Shown: positions 33,101 through 44,043, numbered from the stretch's first letter. The stretch: DNA of 64,000 nucleotides from Mermis nigrescens (GCA_036768485.1 JAVLUZ010000142.1:6030006-6094005); one strand, 5' to 3'. Numbers and translations: made by a program. Notes: generated by a model not told the origin, from the letters alone.

Positions 33101-36100
33101 ACATTCACATATGAGCTCTAGAATAGGGATGATGCAAATAGTGAAATATCTATCACTATTTTTTAAAAGCACTGTATAATACAAATGACTGAAATATAAT
33201 ACGACAGCAAGGACTAGTGATTACTGATTAAATAATAATAATTTACGTGACAAGCATAATTTTGAACGGTTCAATTGCTTGAAGCTTGAATGGTGCCGGT
33301 GCGGTCGCCGCAAAAGAATTTCGAAATTTTTCGTCGGTCAATAAATATCATTGTAATTTAAGAAACCACTTACTACTATCTAATTTTGTTTATTTTCGTG
33401 CAATTTCAAAGCTTTTTATTATCCATTATTAACAATTCCATGGACTTGACTGATAGTTTTTAATTTTCATCGCAAAGTCCAAGAGCAACATTCTTGCAAT
33501 GAGATGAAATTGAGAAGTAGTAGGTAGATTGACGGGTTATTTCCATACGTCTTCTTGAGGCGGGTCGGGGGTTTTCATGACCCCCCCGCTATGGCTATTT
33601 ACCTATGCAAAATGGCTGCGATCTCCAGAATTGTCTATTCTTCGTGAAAATCGTAAAAAAAGCGCAATTTACGCGTTTTAGCTTATTTTGGCTCAAAAGT
33701 CAAAGGTGTCAAATTTTTGGCGCTACTCATTTTTTGACATATTTTCTTCAATTTGCGCAATTTTTTCAAATTTTTTCATCATTTTTCAAATGTTTTTCAC
33801 AGTTCATTTCAGTCCAAATCGAAGCGGTTAAAAACGTTGAATTTATTACTGGAAATAAAACCGTGTTCTTAATAAAACTACGATTAGTTATCATCCAAAA
33901 TCGTGATATGTTTATTTGAATTTACGCTTATTTCTAACCTTCTTAATAAATTATGTTTAATATCGGCTTTATAGAAAATATGACATAGAAATTGAAGAAG
34001 TAACATGTAAACAGCAAGCTAAATTGTAGAGCTATGAGGTGAAGAATATGGCCTGTTTCATGCTGCACGTCTTTCTAAAAAATATGTACAATGTACATAC
34101 CATTTTATATTATACTGCGAAATAAGTTATCTATAAAATTTTAAATTTTCACATCCGCAGAGCAGACATATAAACGAATATATAAATAGACGAGTGCACT
34201 TATCAGCAATACAGCATACCCCAGCATCAATTAATGCCAAAGTTGCAGCATTGACACAGGCACTCAAGTCACCACCATCGGACTGTAGCACTTCACAAAA
34301 AATATCAAGTTGCGATCGTGGGTACGCATCTTGCATAACAGCTGCCTAAAATCAGTTAGCAGATCGTTACGATACAATGTACTCATAGCAATAAGTGAAA
34401 CGCATATACTCGTACATATGAAGAAGCAAAGAAAAATGCTCCGATGGAACAAAAAAGATGAATATACTTGGAATTGTGGATTATTATGGATGTAAAAGGA
34501 GGGGACTAGGAAAAATCTACCTAAAGTCGGAAAATCTGCTAAAAATCACACTTTCTCTAAGCAACGCAAAAAATCGATGTATATTCTGCGGCCAACAGAT
34601 TAAAATAAATATTCAACCATAACAATGATTGAAACAGCAGCACGTTAGCCATGCAGTAGCTATGGGAAATGATATTAAGTAAACTAACAGTCTTCCAAGC
34701 CAATTGAATGAAATAGCAAACATCGAAGACAATTTAAGACATGGTTGGTTAAAAACAGTAGGAAACACGTAAGTTGACTTGAAACAGACTTAATGTAGAT
34801 ACACTAGCATGCCCGAAACGATTGTGTGCACTAATCAATCGGCTCCTGCTTTGCTTGCTATAATGCTCATAAAACAAAACAACTTTAAATACAATACCTC
34901 TTAGTTTTCTATCAATCAGGTGCCAGCAATTTAAAAAAGTAACCTTGATAGATTTCGTTTATACACTCTTATCTGAAACTTCGAACATTATTTAAAAAAG
35001 ACACTTTTTTAGAGGCCGCAGAATATACATCGATTTTTTGCGTTGCTTAGAGAAAGTGTGATTTTTAGCAGATTTTCCGACTTTAGGTAGATTTTTCCTA
35101 GTCCCCTCCTTTTACATCCATAATAATCCACAATTCCAAGTATATTCATCTTTTTTGTTCCATCGGAGCATTTTTCTTTGCTAGTACACTACTTTTAATT
35201 AGCGTGATTTCAGTACATCAGTCAGTAAACACAATCAGTAACATGCCACAATAATGACAACAGTCCAAGAACGCGGAAAACAATATTGTTCTTAACATCA
35301 GCATTATCCTTTTTAAACAAGACAACCTTATTGACACCATCCATTTTCAAATTAAAACTGCATTAAGTTATTTCTTCTTAATGTGCAGTTCACTTATAAT
35401 CAAGCACAAAAATTTAACCAACGAATTCACATTGCAAATCCTCACTCAATCAATACACAAGCACAATGTGTTGTGACTTTTGAAATTGAAAACACCCAAT
35501 TTTCAATTTTCAAATTGAAAAATTGGATCAATTTTCAAATTGAAAATTGGGTCAATTTTCAAATTGAAAATTGGGTGTTTGAATTTGCGATGAAGAAAAT
35601 AATCAAAAGATAGTCACTTGGTTTATTTAAGCCGAGTAATAAAATAACGACCGTCCACCAATTCCAAACTAAACGCAACTAATCTGATCACTATGAAAAA
35701 GTTTTGAAAAATGAGCTTGCTAAGCGAGAGTTGTAAACCAAGAGAAACTTAAAGTTAAAACCTACCATTAAATTATGAGAGAATTATAAAAGATTTTAAA
35801 CTTCAAGAAAATGGAAAAGGCGGGATGTTGGTAAATTAGAAGGCAAAGATTTTCGGCAAAAATTCAAAAACTTCACGCAAATATCAAATGTAAGGAACAC
35901 TAACGCTTTGATTTGGTAGTAAAATAAATTTGTAGTATAGACTACATATTAACAACAAATGAATAGTGCAAACTTTACACAACTACTAGGTGTAGAGAAT
36001 ACTAACAGTTTACGGCTTATTAATGTACATGATTACAATAAAGCTGTATATCTTTGTCGACTTCTGTGCACAGTAGTGTGATTGCTGGTTCATTTTAAAC

Positions 36101-39100
36101 CACTTTTGCAGGCAATTTACATCAATTAAACGATAGCTCTCCATGTGCAAGATTTTGTGAAACATATTATAAACACGGCTAAGAAAGATTTAACTTTAAT
36201 GCAACCCATTTAAGACAAAATTACATCTCTTCAATGATCTAAGGACACTTGAACATAATTTTTAAATCACTTTAGATTACTTTTGAGGGTAAACAAACTC
36301 ACTTAATTGATGTCTCACATATGAATCCTTGAAAATTTCTTTGACTTCAGTTACAAAGTCTCTGCAAGTCTATCGAATTAGGGTTAACACGTAACGTAAA
36401 CTTTACACAAACACATAGCGTAAAGAATATTTTAGTCGGATTCGTAATTTTGATATTGCTCCGATATTTCTTTCAACATTTATGGAAAAATGAGTCTCCA
36501 TAATGTTTTAAAGACAATAAACATTAGGTTTAAACCACTTTGCAATACTGCTGAGTGTAAGCAAGCGCGCCCAATTGACGTATATATTTCATTCCCTGTA
36601 AATTTTTATATCTCAGGAAAAAATTTCGATTTTTGCAATGCTCTAGAACAAAGGCTAACATGCAGTGTAAAAAATTACTCGGATATTATGATCAACATTC
36701 ATGAAAAAATTATGTCTCTACAATGGTCTGAGGACATATAAACAATGAATGTAAACTACTTTACATCACTGTTGGATGTAAACAAACGCGCCTACGTGAC
36801 GTCTCACATTTGATCCTTTGAAAACTTCTAGGCTCCAAGAAAAATTAGGTTTCAGGAATGCTCAAAAACGAAGATAAATATATATGTAGTGTAAACTTCA
36901 TGTAAACACCTAGTGTAAAGAAGATTTTAGTCAGATTCGTAATTTTGATATTGTTCCGATATTACGATTAATATTTATGAAAAAATTAAGTCTACATAAT
37001 GTTCTATGGGCAAACTAACAATTGGTGTAAACTACTTTACAACACCGTAGAGTGTAAACATATGCGCCAGACTGGCATATCAAATTTGATTCCTGGTCCA
37101 TTTCTAGACTTGATAAACGTGTCCCTGACTCGTAACCGGAGAAGCAGGCAGAAAAAACAAGACAGAAAACGCATTTAAAACTCCAAATTTTTGACTTTAC
37201 ACTCGCTAAATATTAATGTATAGACAATTTGCTTTGACATGCACCCGATATAAAGCACTTTATTTTTATTCTATTAGACTTATCCCGACTTCTGGACGGA
37301 GAAAGTGGCGAACAAAAAACGCAACAAAAAACGTATTTTCCATCATTTAGAACACTGTAAACTTTAAAATTCCGTACCGAACTCCCCATTGAGTTTAAAG
37401 AAATTCGGTTTGGTACAATTTGTAGCTTTTAAATCGTAGTACATTCCTGTGTGCCAAAATTCTGTTGCAAAAATTATTTGGCATGATTTATCAATCAAAC
37501 TTCGGAAAAAAACGTGTTTTTTAGCCCATTTTTTACCTCTGATTTCGAACTTTACACCCCCATAATTAACTCAATATTGCGTTTTTTTAAATGCGGTTTG
37601 CTGCGATGTTTAGCCCCTGTGAGGCACTTTATTAATGCTGTCTTCGATTTGCACTGACTCATAAGCGGAAAAATTTGGCAGAGAAATCTTAGTTAAAATC
37701 CGTTTTTTTACACCATCCACTAGAGTGTAAACTTTAAACCCCAGGATCTAACTCACCATAGAGCATAGAAGACTTTGCTTATATGCAGAATGTAGCCCTT
37801 GATCCGCTCTACATTTCTGTCAGAAAACATTTTAAAAACCTCATAACCGGAGTTAGTATCGGACATAGGAAGGTTGAAAACTCGACCAAAAAGTGCTTTT
37901 TCACTCCCAGATTTTCGCACTCTTTACACTGCCGTTCGATAAATAATGCGAATTCCAAGAAACAAAAAAAGTGTCATCTGTAGAATTCATCCCTCTATTA
38001 TCCTATTCTGTTCAATCCTTCGAGTCATCAATACTCAGTTGTCCACATGCCGCAGTAAAAAGGTCCCAAAATTTGTCCTATGTTATAACGTTACACAAAA
38101 ACTTTACACCTTCTTTACACAGTCAATTTTGAGTTTCAAGAAAAACAAAAAAACACGGGCAGCGAATTTTCTTATTATCTTTCTTTTAAAAAAACCGCAC
38201 CTTCCAGAAGTGTCCCGTTATAGCTGTAGGGGGTGCCCAGGTGTTGGGGGTACTCCAAGTATATTATAGGTACGCGCTAACGCGCTACCTATGATAAGAG
38301 ATGCATGCATGTCATGGGCCATATTAAGAGGAAGGCGATGTAATGCATATAAAATAAAGTGAATGTCGCTAGGCTCACATTTTTGACCACACGTGAATTA
38401 ATTTTCTAACCATTTTGCTTCAAATACGAGCCAAAAAACATAATACAAGAAGCTCTGAGGAAGAAATAGGAAAAATTGCGCATTCCCAATAATTCATAAA
38501 TTATGCAATATTTGGATTATATAACACGTTTACTTGAGCGTTTATTTTTTTAGCTTAAAGGCAGCTTAAATTAAAATGTACATATGTACACGACACATAC
38601 ACTATCTGAGCCTGAAATAGGTAGTGTCCTTAAATTACTAGAATTATAATTCATTAATGTTTACATAAAAAAACATTTGCATGCTAAAACGTTGAAATTT
38701 ATGAACAAACTCAATGGATAGAAGATGCTGAAAAACGTCAAATGCATTTTTATAGACAACTCAATAGAGAAATAGAGTAAAAGGTCAAGCAGGAGTCACA
38801 CTCTGCCCAGTGCCCACTAGTGCAAATCATGGGTACGGGTCTGCATTGGAGGCATTAATCAGTTGAAGATTTTTTTGGGAACACCACCAAATTTTTAAAA
38901 ACATAAGGAAGATGACAAGGGTTTGTAGAAAAAATTTTACGACCACATGCTGTATAAAACAACCTTATTGGTTCACTTTGTTCTTATTTAACAATATAGT
39001 GCAGCGTGAAGTATGCGACGAAGTTTTTACGACTTATTTAAACTAACCTTGAACTAAAACCGAACTCATTATAGATAGAATATCCAATTGAAATATTCGG

Positions 39101-40965
39101 AACGAAACGATAAAAAATGTAGTGATTTTTATGTGAAAAAACTGAAGGAAACTAAAAAAAATTGTTTGCAGATTGCACGACGAATAGCTGGCAATTAAAA
39201 TATGACAGTCCTACCTTCAGATATTTTTAGATCATTAAAATCAAACTTTCAGCGACTTAAGATGTGATCGGACATTAATAAAGCGATATTCCGTCGTTTT
39301 TTCTAACTTTCCGCCCAATCCTTGAGCGAGTTCGACAGTGTTGCGCTATGTTGTAGCATACTGAAGTGATCACCTACCTGCAAAGTTTTTCGCAATAATT
39401 GAGACATCTCGTAAGATTTCCTGTCACCGCGAGGTCTGATTTTTCGCTCAGAAGCACTGAATGTGACCGCGCTAAACTGACAATTGATAAGTGTCTTATC
39501 TAATAGAGGAGCTTGACTTCTAAGACGCGTCGCTTCGTGAGGACCGTACACTGCACATAAAACTTTCGTGAAACCTTGCTCCAAATAAGCCGATCCATCA
39601 GCTTGAGCATAAACGCCTGCAAGTGTATATACGCTAACTACGAAATCTATCAATCGATTGAAATGTCAGGTGAAGCGTCGTAAGGAGAAACGACGTAGCT
39701 ACTAAAAAAACGCTGATGTCACAACGGCACGACCTATGTACCGAAATGAATTACAACCATTTTTACCACTGATATTTAAAGAGAACCCTTTCAGAGCGTA
39801 ACTTTAGTCAGACAGCATCAACTGTGACGTTCAAACAGGATTTCTAGAATATGTAAAAATATTCACGCTGTAAAATTTTCGATAACAATAATGCGGCACA
39901 AATCAACACAAAATCGTAAGTTTAAGCACAAGGACGACTGCAAGGCCGTTTGGGTAATAATGATGCCGCTTAAGCCCAATTTTTGATTATGTGGCTACGA
40001 TATACCGAAAGCATTATGCTCGCTGAACTTTTGAACCAAAAACAATCAGGCAAGAAGCTGGAGCTAACCTAAGTTCACATTAGATGAAATACTAATCAGT
40101 GAGATCTAGCGAAATTCTGGTACATAAATAATAAAATAATTGTAAAATTTTAATCAATTAATTGATAAAATGATTCAATTAAAATTATAAATATAACATT
40201 CTTTTTAGAAAATAGCAAGAATGATTGAGTTGGAGCATCATCCCTTTGTGCTTGAAATATCAATTTTCTGGAAATGGAACAAATTTTTTCTACAATGAAT
40301 TGCGCAATTCATTTCTCAAAATTTCGTTGAAAATGAGCTGCAGTCAAAAACATTTCACAAAAAATCAGTGATAAACGAATACGAAAGTATTAGAAAAAAA
40401 TTTTAGACAGGAACTATAGGTGCGATCAAAATAGTCTTTCTCATAAACTGAGATTTGTTTCACAATGAACTAATCACTGTTTAGGCCTATTAGTATCTAA
40501 TCTAAACTTTGAACAATATTGAAAAATAACTAATTAAACTCTAAGTTTTCAGTGTCCAGTGCGATTGTATGCTAAAAAATGGATTTCGCAACATTATTTA
40601 CAGCAAAATTGGAAAATATTTATCACCTTCACCCGTTATTTTTCAAGGGAAAGTCACCAAGTCTGGGTCAAAAAAAGCGGAAAATAGCGGGTTCGGGTCC
40701 GGATAACCGTTGCGTCCCGAATAATTTCACACTTCCAAGTAAAATATTTCAGTTATCACGTCATCAAGAGATTTACGTCACTCGCGACAAGACATTGTAA
40801 TATACAAGATTAAACAAACGCATCGTACACATATCATTTTCACATATGAAAAAAGTACGCTAAAGAAATCATTCAATATAACGCACCTAGTTTATATTTA
40901 ATATGCCGCAATTCGTGTGGTTTACGACCATCTTGGCGATATCCTTGTTCAGAAACTAGATCCAT
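27000..40965 (-). CDS. EXOSC4: Exosome complex component RRP41 (five exons, complete)
   Basis: RRP41 is an RNase PH-fold subunit of the six-membered ring of the RNA exosome, acting in nuclear and cytoplasmic 3'-5' RNA decay and rRNA processing. Exons on the minus strand are 40887-40965, 39378-39616, 34220-34345, 32820-33008 and 27000-27113. They join in phases 1, 0, 0 and 0 to 248 codons plus TGA; the human protein has 245. Landmarks are [16 protein letters not shown] at the start, then [51 protein letters not shown] and [14 protein letters not shown]. Intron 4 needs a GC donor (AGA|GCAATC) with a normal AG acceptor. The introns are filled with repeat X, gypsy and MITE copies. The start lies 47 bp after the TIMM10B stop. 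Confidence 0.95.
28566..28814 (-). mobile_element. Family A hAT-like MITE inside the gypsy relic
   Basis: Starts CATTGGTGAGCAGCACC, ends CATGCCCACGTAAG, with perfect duplications CTGCTGAT at 28558-28565 and 28815-28822. Taking it out restores the gypsy coding path. Confidence 0.92.
29024..29162 (-). mobile_element. Short family A-like MITE inside the gypsy relic
   Basis: Starts CATACGTGGGCAGCAAG, ends CCCCCACGCCCATGT, with duplications GTTAGGAG at 29016-29023 and 29163-29170. It has the same centre (AAAATAGAATTCTGGGGGTC) as the 3407-3544 copy. Confidence 0.88.
29261..29829. repeat. 3' non-coding part of gypsy relic with segment repeated inverted downstream
   Basis: Bases 29435-29545 (ACTGGATAATTATGTAATG to AGCATTATGCTAACTTTCC) recur in reverse complement at about 30063-30180. 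The remainder has no recognised feature. Confidence 0.6.
29830..30060 (+). mobile_element. Polypurine tract and truncated 3' LTR of gypsy element
   Basis: The purine run GAAAGGGGAG (about 29829-29838) stands just before TGTAATAACCTCAGC at 29841, the classic primer tract and TG start of a 3' LTR. The LTR matches the reverse complement of 30550-30782 (ATCGGCGCAGGATGATAAGG, TTTGCCCGTC). It breaks off near 30060, where a different inverted segment begins. Confidence 0.78.
30422..30782 (-). mobile_element. Gypsy LTR in reverse orientation
   Basis: Read on the minus strand it starts GTAACAACCTCAGC at 30782 and runs about 360 bp to TTACGCC..AATTGCC, where a PBS-like region (TGCCGACATGGG) and leader follow at lower coordinates. 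The outer end was hit by a family C element. It is a second copy facing the 29830-30060 LTR. Confidence 0.7.
30783..31196 (+). mobile_element. Family C hAT-like MITE
   Basis: Starts CATACATGCACAGTATGGG, ends CCCCAGATCATGTATG, 414 bp, with perfect duplications GTTGTTAC (30775-30782, 31197-31204). It carries a GGCGCGAAGCGTC hairpin variant at 30989. Confidence 0.93.
31205..31509 (+). mobile_element. Family C MITE, 5'-truncated copy
   Basis: The order TCGAAAATTTCCGACGCTCC, CTAAAACGCTTGAAACAGCC, AAATCGCTAATTCGGGG and final CCCCCCAGATCATGTATG matches family C. The family left end is missing. Confidence 0.7.
31905..32324 (+). mobile_element. Family C hAT-like MITE
   Basis: Starts CATACATGCACAGCATGGG, ends TTAGATCATGTATG, 420 bp, with perfect duplications CCTATATG (31897-31904, 32325-32332). 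Hairpin variant GGCGCGAAGCACC at 32115. Confidence 0.93.
32820..33008 (-). CDS. EXOSC4: EXOSC4 exon 4
   Basis: 63 codons between acceptor tttctcag and a GC donor. It reads [20 protein letters not shown], then [15 protein letters not shown] and [14 protein letters not shown]. The human match includes FVCACSAG and LEMDARLHEDHLER. Confidence 0.95.
33009..34219 (-). other. EXOSC4 intron 3
   Basis: Contains a family C-like copy in reverse from about 33544 (CATACGTCTTCTTGAGG) to about 33830. The rest is AT-rich with no gene. Confidence 0.55.
34220..34345 (-). CDS. EXOSC4: EXOSC4 exon 3
   Basis: 42 codons between acceptor gattttag and donor GGG|GTATGC, reading [15 protein letters not shown], then [20 protein letters not shown]. 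It contains the conserved YPRSQIDI and ACVNAATLA segments of the RNase PH fold. Confidence 0.95.
34425..38295 (+). repeat. Dispersed repeat X, copy 2
   Basis: The second copy of the 4146-7349 repeat, inside EXOSC4 intron 2. Arms are at 34425-34598 and 35024-35206 (inverted). The centre between them is the reverse complement of the centre in copy 1 (for example GCTATAATGCTCAT here against ATGAGCATTATAGC there). From 35207 the order follows copy 1 directly: CCAAGAACGCGGAAAACAAT, the GTGTAAAC tandem units and the terminal GCGCTAACGCGC hairpin. An unrelated insert lies at about 35340-35930. No genes. Confidence 0.75.
35485..35580. repeat. Palindromic AATTTTCAAATTGAAAATT array
   Basis: The phrase CAATTTTCAAATTGAAAATTG repeats about four times in under 100 bp, and each unit is its own reverse complement. 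It lies within the insert in repeat X copy 2. Confidence 0.85.
38296..39377 (-). other. Rest of EXOSC4 intron 2
   Basis: AT-rich DNA with no recognised repeat or gene. Confidence 0.35.
39378..39616 (-). CDS. EXOSC4: EXOSC4 exon 2
   Basis: 239 nt between acceptor cacttgcag and donor TTGCAG|GTAGGT. It encodes [41 protein letters not shown] and [15 protein letters not shown], the best-conserved part of RRP41. Confidence 0.96.
39617..40886 (-). other. EXOSC4 intron 1
   Basis: 1.27 kb, donor CTAG|GTGCGT, acceptor cacttgcag. AT-rich; a 73-codon plus-strand frame at 40579-40800 has no family features. Confidence 0.7.
40887..40965 (-). CDS. EXOSC4: EXOSC4 exon 1
   Basis: The exon starts with ATG at 40965 and encodes [20 protein letters not shown] plus six residues, ending in a split Gly codon (phase 1). 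This matches the RRP41 start LLSDQGYRVDGRRAGELRKI. A likely 3' splice site, tctattctag, ends 8 nt upstream of the ATG. Confidence 0.94.
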
Positions 40966-41012
40966 CGCGTCAACTAGAATAGATTCGATGTTTAGCAATA
41001 TGCACCCTCTCT
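40966..41012 (-). promoter_or_regulatory. 47-bp TIMM10B-EXOSC4 intercistronic spacer
   Basis: On the minus strand, AATAAA (41012-41017) overlaps the TIMM10B stop codon (CAATAAAG). Then a short spacer leads to a pyrimidine-containing AATCTATTCTAG acceptor, and the EXOSC4 ATG follows 8 nt later. The layout resembles an operon junction with 3' end formation followed by trans-splicing. Confidence 0.55.
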
Positions 41013-41234
41013 TTATTGCTGTTGAGGTGCGGCTTCTCGCTGACGTTGAATGAACGCAGGTCCAATTTCAGCGAATACGTCAGCAATTTTTCTATTTAAA
41101 TTCATATATTTGAAAGCACACTTCGCGATGCAGTTTTGTTCCGAATCAATCAAATGCCGATGATTGAAATCAACAATACAATTGGAGAAGCACACTTCAG
41201 TCAGATGATTATAAATTAACAGGAAATCCTTAAG
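41013..41234 (-). CDS. TIMM10B: Mitochondrial import subunit Tim10B, last exon
   Basis: After acceptor ttatttcag the exon encodes LKDFLLIYNHLTEVCFSNCI, then a DFNHRHLIDSEQ linker, CIAKCAFKYMNLN and a Gln-rich end with TAA. It has both CX3C pairs. The phrase RDFLLVYNRMTEICFQRCV of human TIMM10B is matched closely, separating it from Tim9, Tim10 and Tim8. Tim10B docks the Tim9-Tim10 chaperone on the TIM22 carrier translocase at the inner membrane. The short 5' coding exon is not found; the intron upstream carries a 2.25-kb transposon. It sits directly ahead of EXOSC4 on the same strand. Confidence 0.9.
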   Translation of the reverse strand, partial: LKDFLLIYNHLTEVCFSNCIVDFNHRHLIDSEQNCIAKCAFKYMNLNRKIADVFAEIGPAFIQRQREAAPQQQ

Positions 41235-41399
41235 CTGAAATAATAGAAGCCAGCATTGATTATAAATTATTAATAAGTTTTATATAATAATTCGTTTTAG
41301 CATTAACTACTTACTAAGCCAATAATGAGTTAGATAGTCACGACATTATACATGAATATAGGGGGCGAAGTACACATGCCAATGGGGAAAGGGTATTAC

Positions 41400-43653
41400 C
41401 AGGGATCGATCGGGTACTCGGACCCGGCCTGGGCCCGGCCGGTGTTGGGCGTCCAGGCCCGGTTTTTAAGGGCCGGGCAGGGCCTGAAATATTATATTCT
41501 TTATATTTTGTTATTCAGCACAACGTGCGCTCTTCGTACCAGCTTGTATATTGTTGTTACCTCAAGAAATAACACAATGCAAGCAAAGGCTGCTCGTTGA
41601 TTTAGAGTGAGCCTTCCTGTTCACAAAATTTTACCTCGTCTCGGCAGCTATTCAATCTCATACCTATACTATTGCAAAAGTGCATTCTCTGTTATCCATC
41701 TTTTATCAAGCGACCCGTTTCTATGTACGTAATATCCTTTTTTCGCAGGGTGGCCAAAAATATTTGGCGAGATAAAGAATGGATATGCAATTTGCAATGA
41801 TTTTTGGCCGTGAGTGAACATAATTTCTGATATTTTTCCGGCGCTACGCGCCGGATGATACCTGTTAATGACATTTATTTACTTTCTTGACCACCTGGAA
41901 GCACAGTTTTTTGTATCCGGCAAAGATGTTTCCCGATGTACAAAGACTTTTCGGGACCGTCTTTGTACATGTACAAAGATTTTTGGAAAGACAAAAACTG
42001 CAAAAAAGATCTGAAATTCGCAAACATCTTCGGCGCTGAGTAATTGTGTGATCTTTATAATAGCACAAATCGCATTTCGAATGGAAAAATGTCAATTGTT
42101 TCAAGACGATTCTTAATGATTTTTGCCCTCTTAAACCCAGGAATTAGCTAAAATACTCTACCAAAGGTCGAACAACTCTGTTTTTACCACACTAAAGTCG
42201 TACGTACTATATCAAAGCACCCAAAAATTTGTGTGTACAAGATGTACAAAGACTTTTAGGGACCATCTTTGTACACGTACAAACGGAACTTGTACAAAAA
42301 ACACGGTCTGGAAGCCATTTTCTGTTCATATAGGTTTCAAAACAATTTTAACAGCAGAAACAGCTATTTTCGCATAGTTTTTTCTATTTTCAATTAAAAA
42401 TTTTGATGTTTCGCATCGAATGCTATATTATACATGAAATCAAGCAGAGAATCATGCTTCTAGACGTCTATCCGCCCTAATTCCACAAATTTTCCGGCGC
42501 TTCGCGCCAGATTTTTGTTGAAGTCAAAAAAATTTAATGATTTTTTCGCACAAAATTGTCAAAAATTTTAAATTTTAGGAAAAATATTGCGTCAAAAAAG
42601 ATTTTATGTAGAAGTATTCAATGTAAAACACCGAAAAAACGCTATTTCGCGCGTTAAGGGCAAATTTTTGGACCTATTTTAGACTGTTTTGGAAAAGTTG
42701 GGATACCACTCCCTTTAAGGAAATCCTAGATCCGCCACTGCTTTTCCGTGCTAACATTTTTCAAGTACGTGTATCAGCGTTGTCAGCATGGGGGTTTTTC
42801 CTCAAAATTTGGAGGTTTTTCTTGAGATTGTGGGGTTTTTTAGGTTTGAGCTTTTTATTTTAGATATTTTTGTTTTAATTTTGTCAGAAAAAGCTTAGGA
42901 TAATTTTGTCAGAAAAAGCTTAGGAACAGTGCCTGAATAATCTGACGTTTTATAAAAAAATACAAAATCAAAATAATCTGTCTGGATTCTTGTTACTTTT
43001 ATGAATACTTGCTATTTGACGTTTTCTATTCATACATACGTATCGATATTTGCCAAAAATTAATTAATCTGCTAAGATTGCTAAATAAATTAAAATCTGC
43101 CTGCCAGACAACCTGAACGAAGATTATGTTGTAAGATGATCATAATGAATGAATATAGTATATATTCTGTATAAGGGAAAATTAATGGACTACTTGTTTT
43201 TAACTTTACAACTTAGAAAATTAGAAAAAATCTTCAAACATATTCATAACAAAATCAGAAAATATTATTTCCCTTTATGATATTATGTTTTCGATAAATT
43301 CCTTTGAAATATACCATTACCAGTACCACACATGCACAGAATTGGAATGCTGGGGAAATGTCCAACGATCTGTTTAATTCAAAAGTGTTTAACGGATAGA
43401 TCTGCTTAATAAAATTTTGAAATGATTTGTTCATCTGGTTTTTCTGCTCATCATAGCATTTCTAATTTCGACTAATTTTGTCCTGCTCCAACTTACCATT
43501 TCTAATTATTGATATGCTATGAAGGAACGGGCTTTACTGTCACCCTATAAAGTGTACATGCATGCATAGGCTCCTATATATACATTATATATAGGCTCGG
43601 GACCGGACCCGGGTCCGGTAGAAAATTTGAGGCCCGGGCCCGGTCGTTCGCTG
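41400..43653. mobile_element. hAT-like element, 2.25 kb, in family H
   Basis: Ends CAGGGATCGATCGGG and CCCGGTCGTTCGCTG pair as CAGSGAWCGAYCGGG. Perfect duplications GGTATTAC lie at 41392-41399 and 43654-43661. GC-rich subterminal blocks (GGACCCGGCCTGGGCCCGG; GGCCCGGGCCCGG) contrast with an AT-rich body. Inside are a family E copy and GGCGC hairpins at 41840 and 42488. I see no intact transposase, so it is probably non-autonomous. Confidence 0.88.
41903..42307 (-). mobile_element. Family E hAT-like MITE nested in the 2.25-kb element
   Basis: From ACAGTTTTTTGTATCCGG to GTACAAAAAACACGGT, 405 bp, with perfect duplications CTGGAAGC at 41895-41902 and 42308-42315. Both GTACAAAGAC hairpins are present; the central GGCGC motifs are eroded. 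Confidence 0.92.
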
Positions 43654-44043
43654 GGTATTACCCATCACACCCGAAGGGTCAGCCGGACAGGTAGGTAATG
43701 ACCGGCGATTTGGAGCTGATGAAACATTTTTTGCATCATTGTTGAGTTCAAAAGCAGTAAAAATGTCAAAAAATTTTCCGGCGCGCAGGATTATTATTTT
43801 TATGTACTTTTTAACTCGAAAAACGCGCAAAATTGATCAAATTTTGCATTTTTTAGTGTTAAAAGTGATATAATGCAGTCAAAATGGACTAAATTTGCTC
43901 TAAAAATGTGATATTACCACGAAAAAAGCTTCTTTAGGCTATTTCGACCATTTCGATCGTTTAAACAGCCAAAAATCGTACACATTAAATTTACTGTTTT
44001 GGAATTTCGGGATTTCACCCCTCCCTGCCGACCCTGACCTTGT

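Noticed and set aside
40579..40800. 73-codon plus-strand frame as a gene
   Set aside because: It lies in EXOSC4 intron 1, with no family motif and no splice or polyadenylation context.
41235..41340. TTA|GTAAGT donor upstream of TIMM10B as the end of its first coding exon
   Set aside because: The frame that would join the last exon has a stop four codons before the donor and no ATG, so at best it is 5' UTR.
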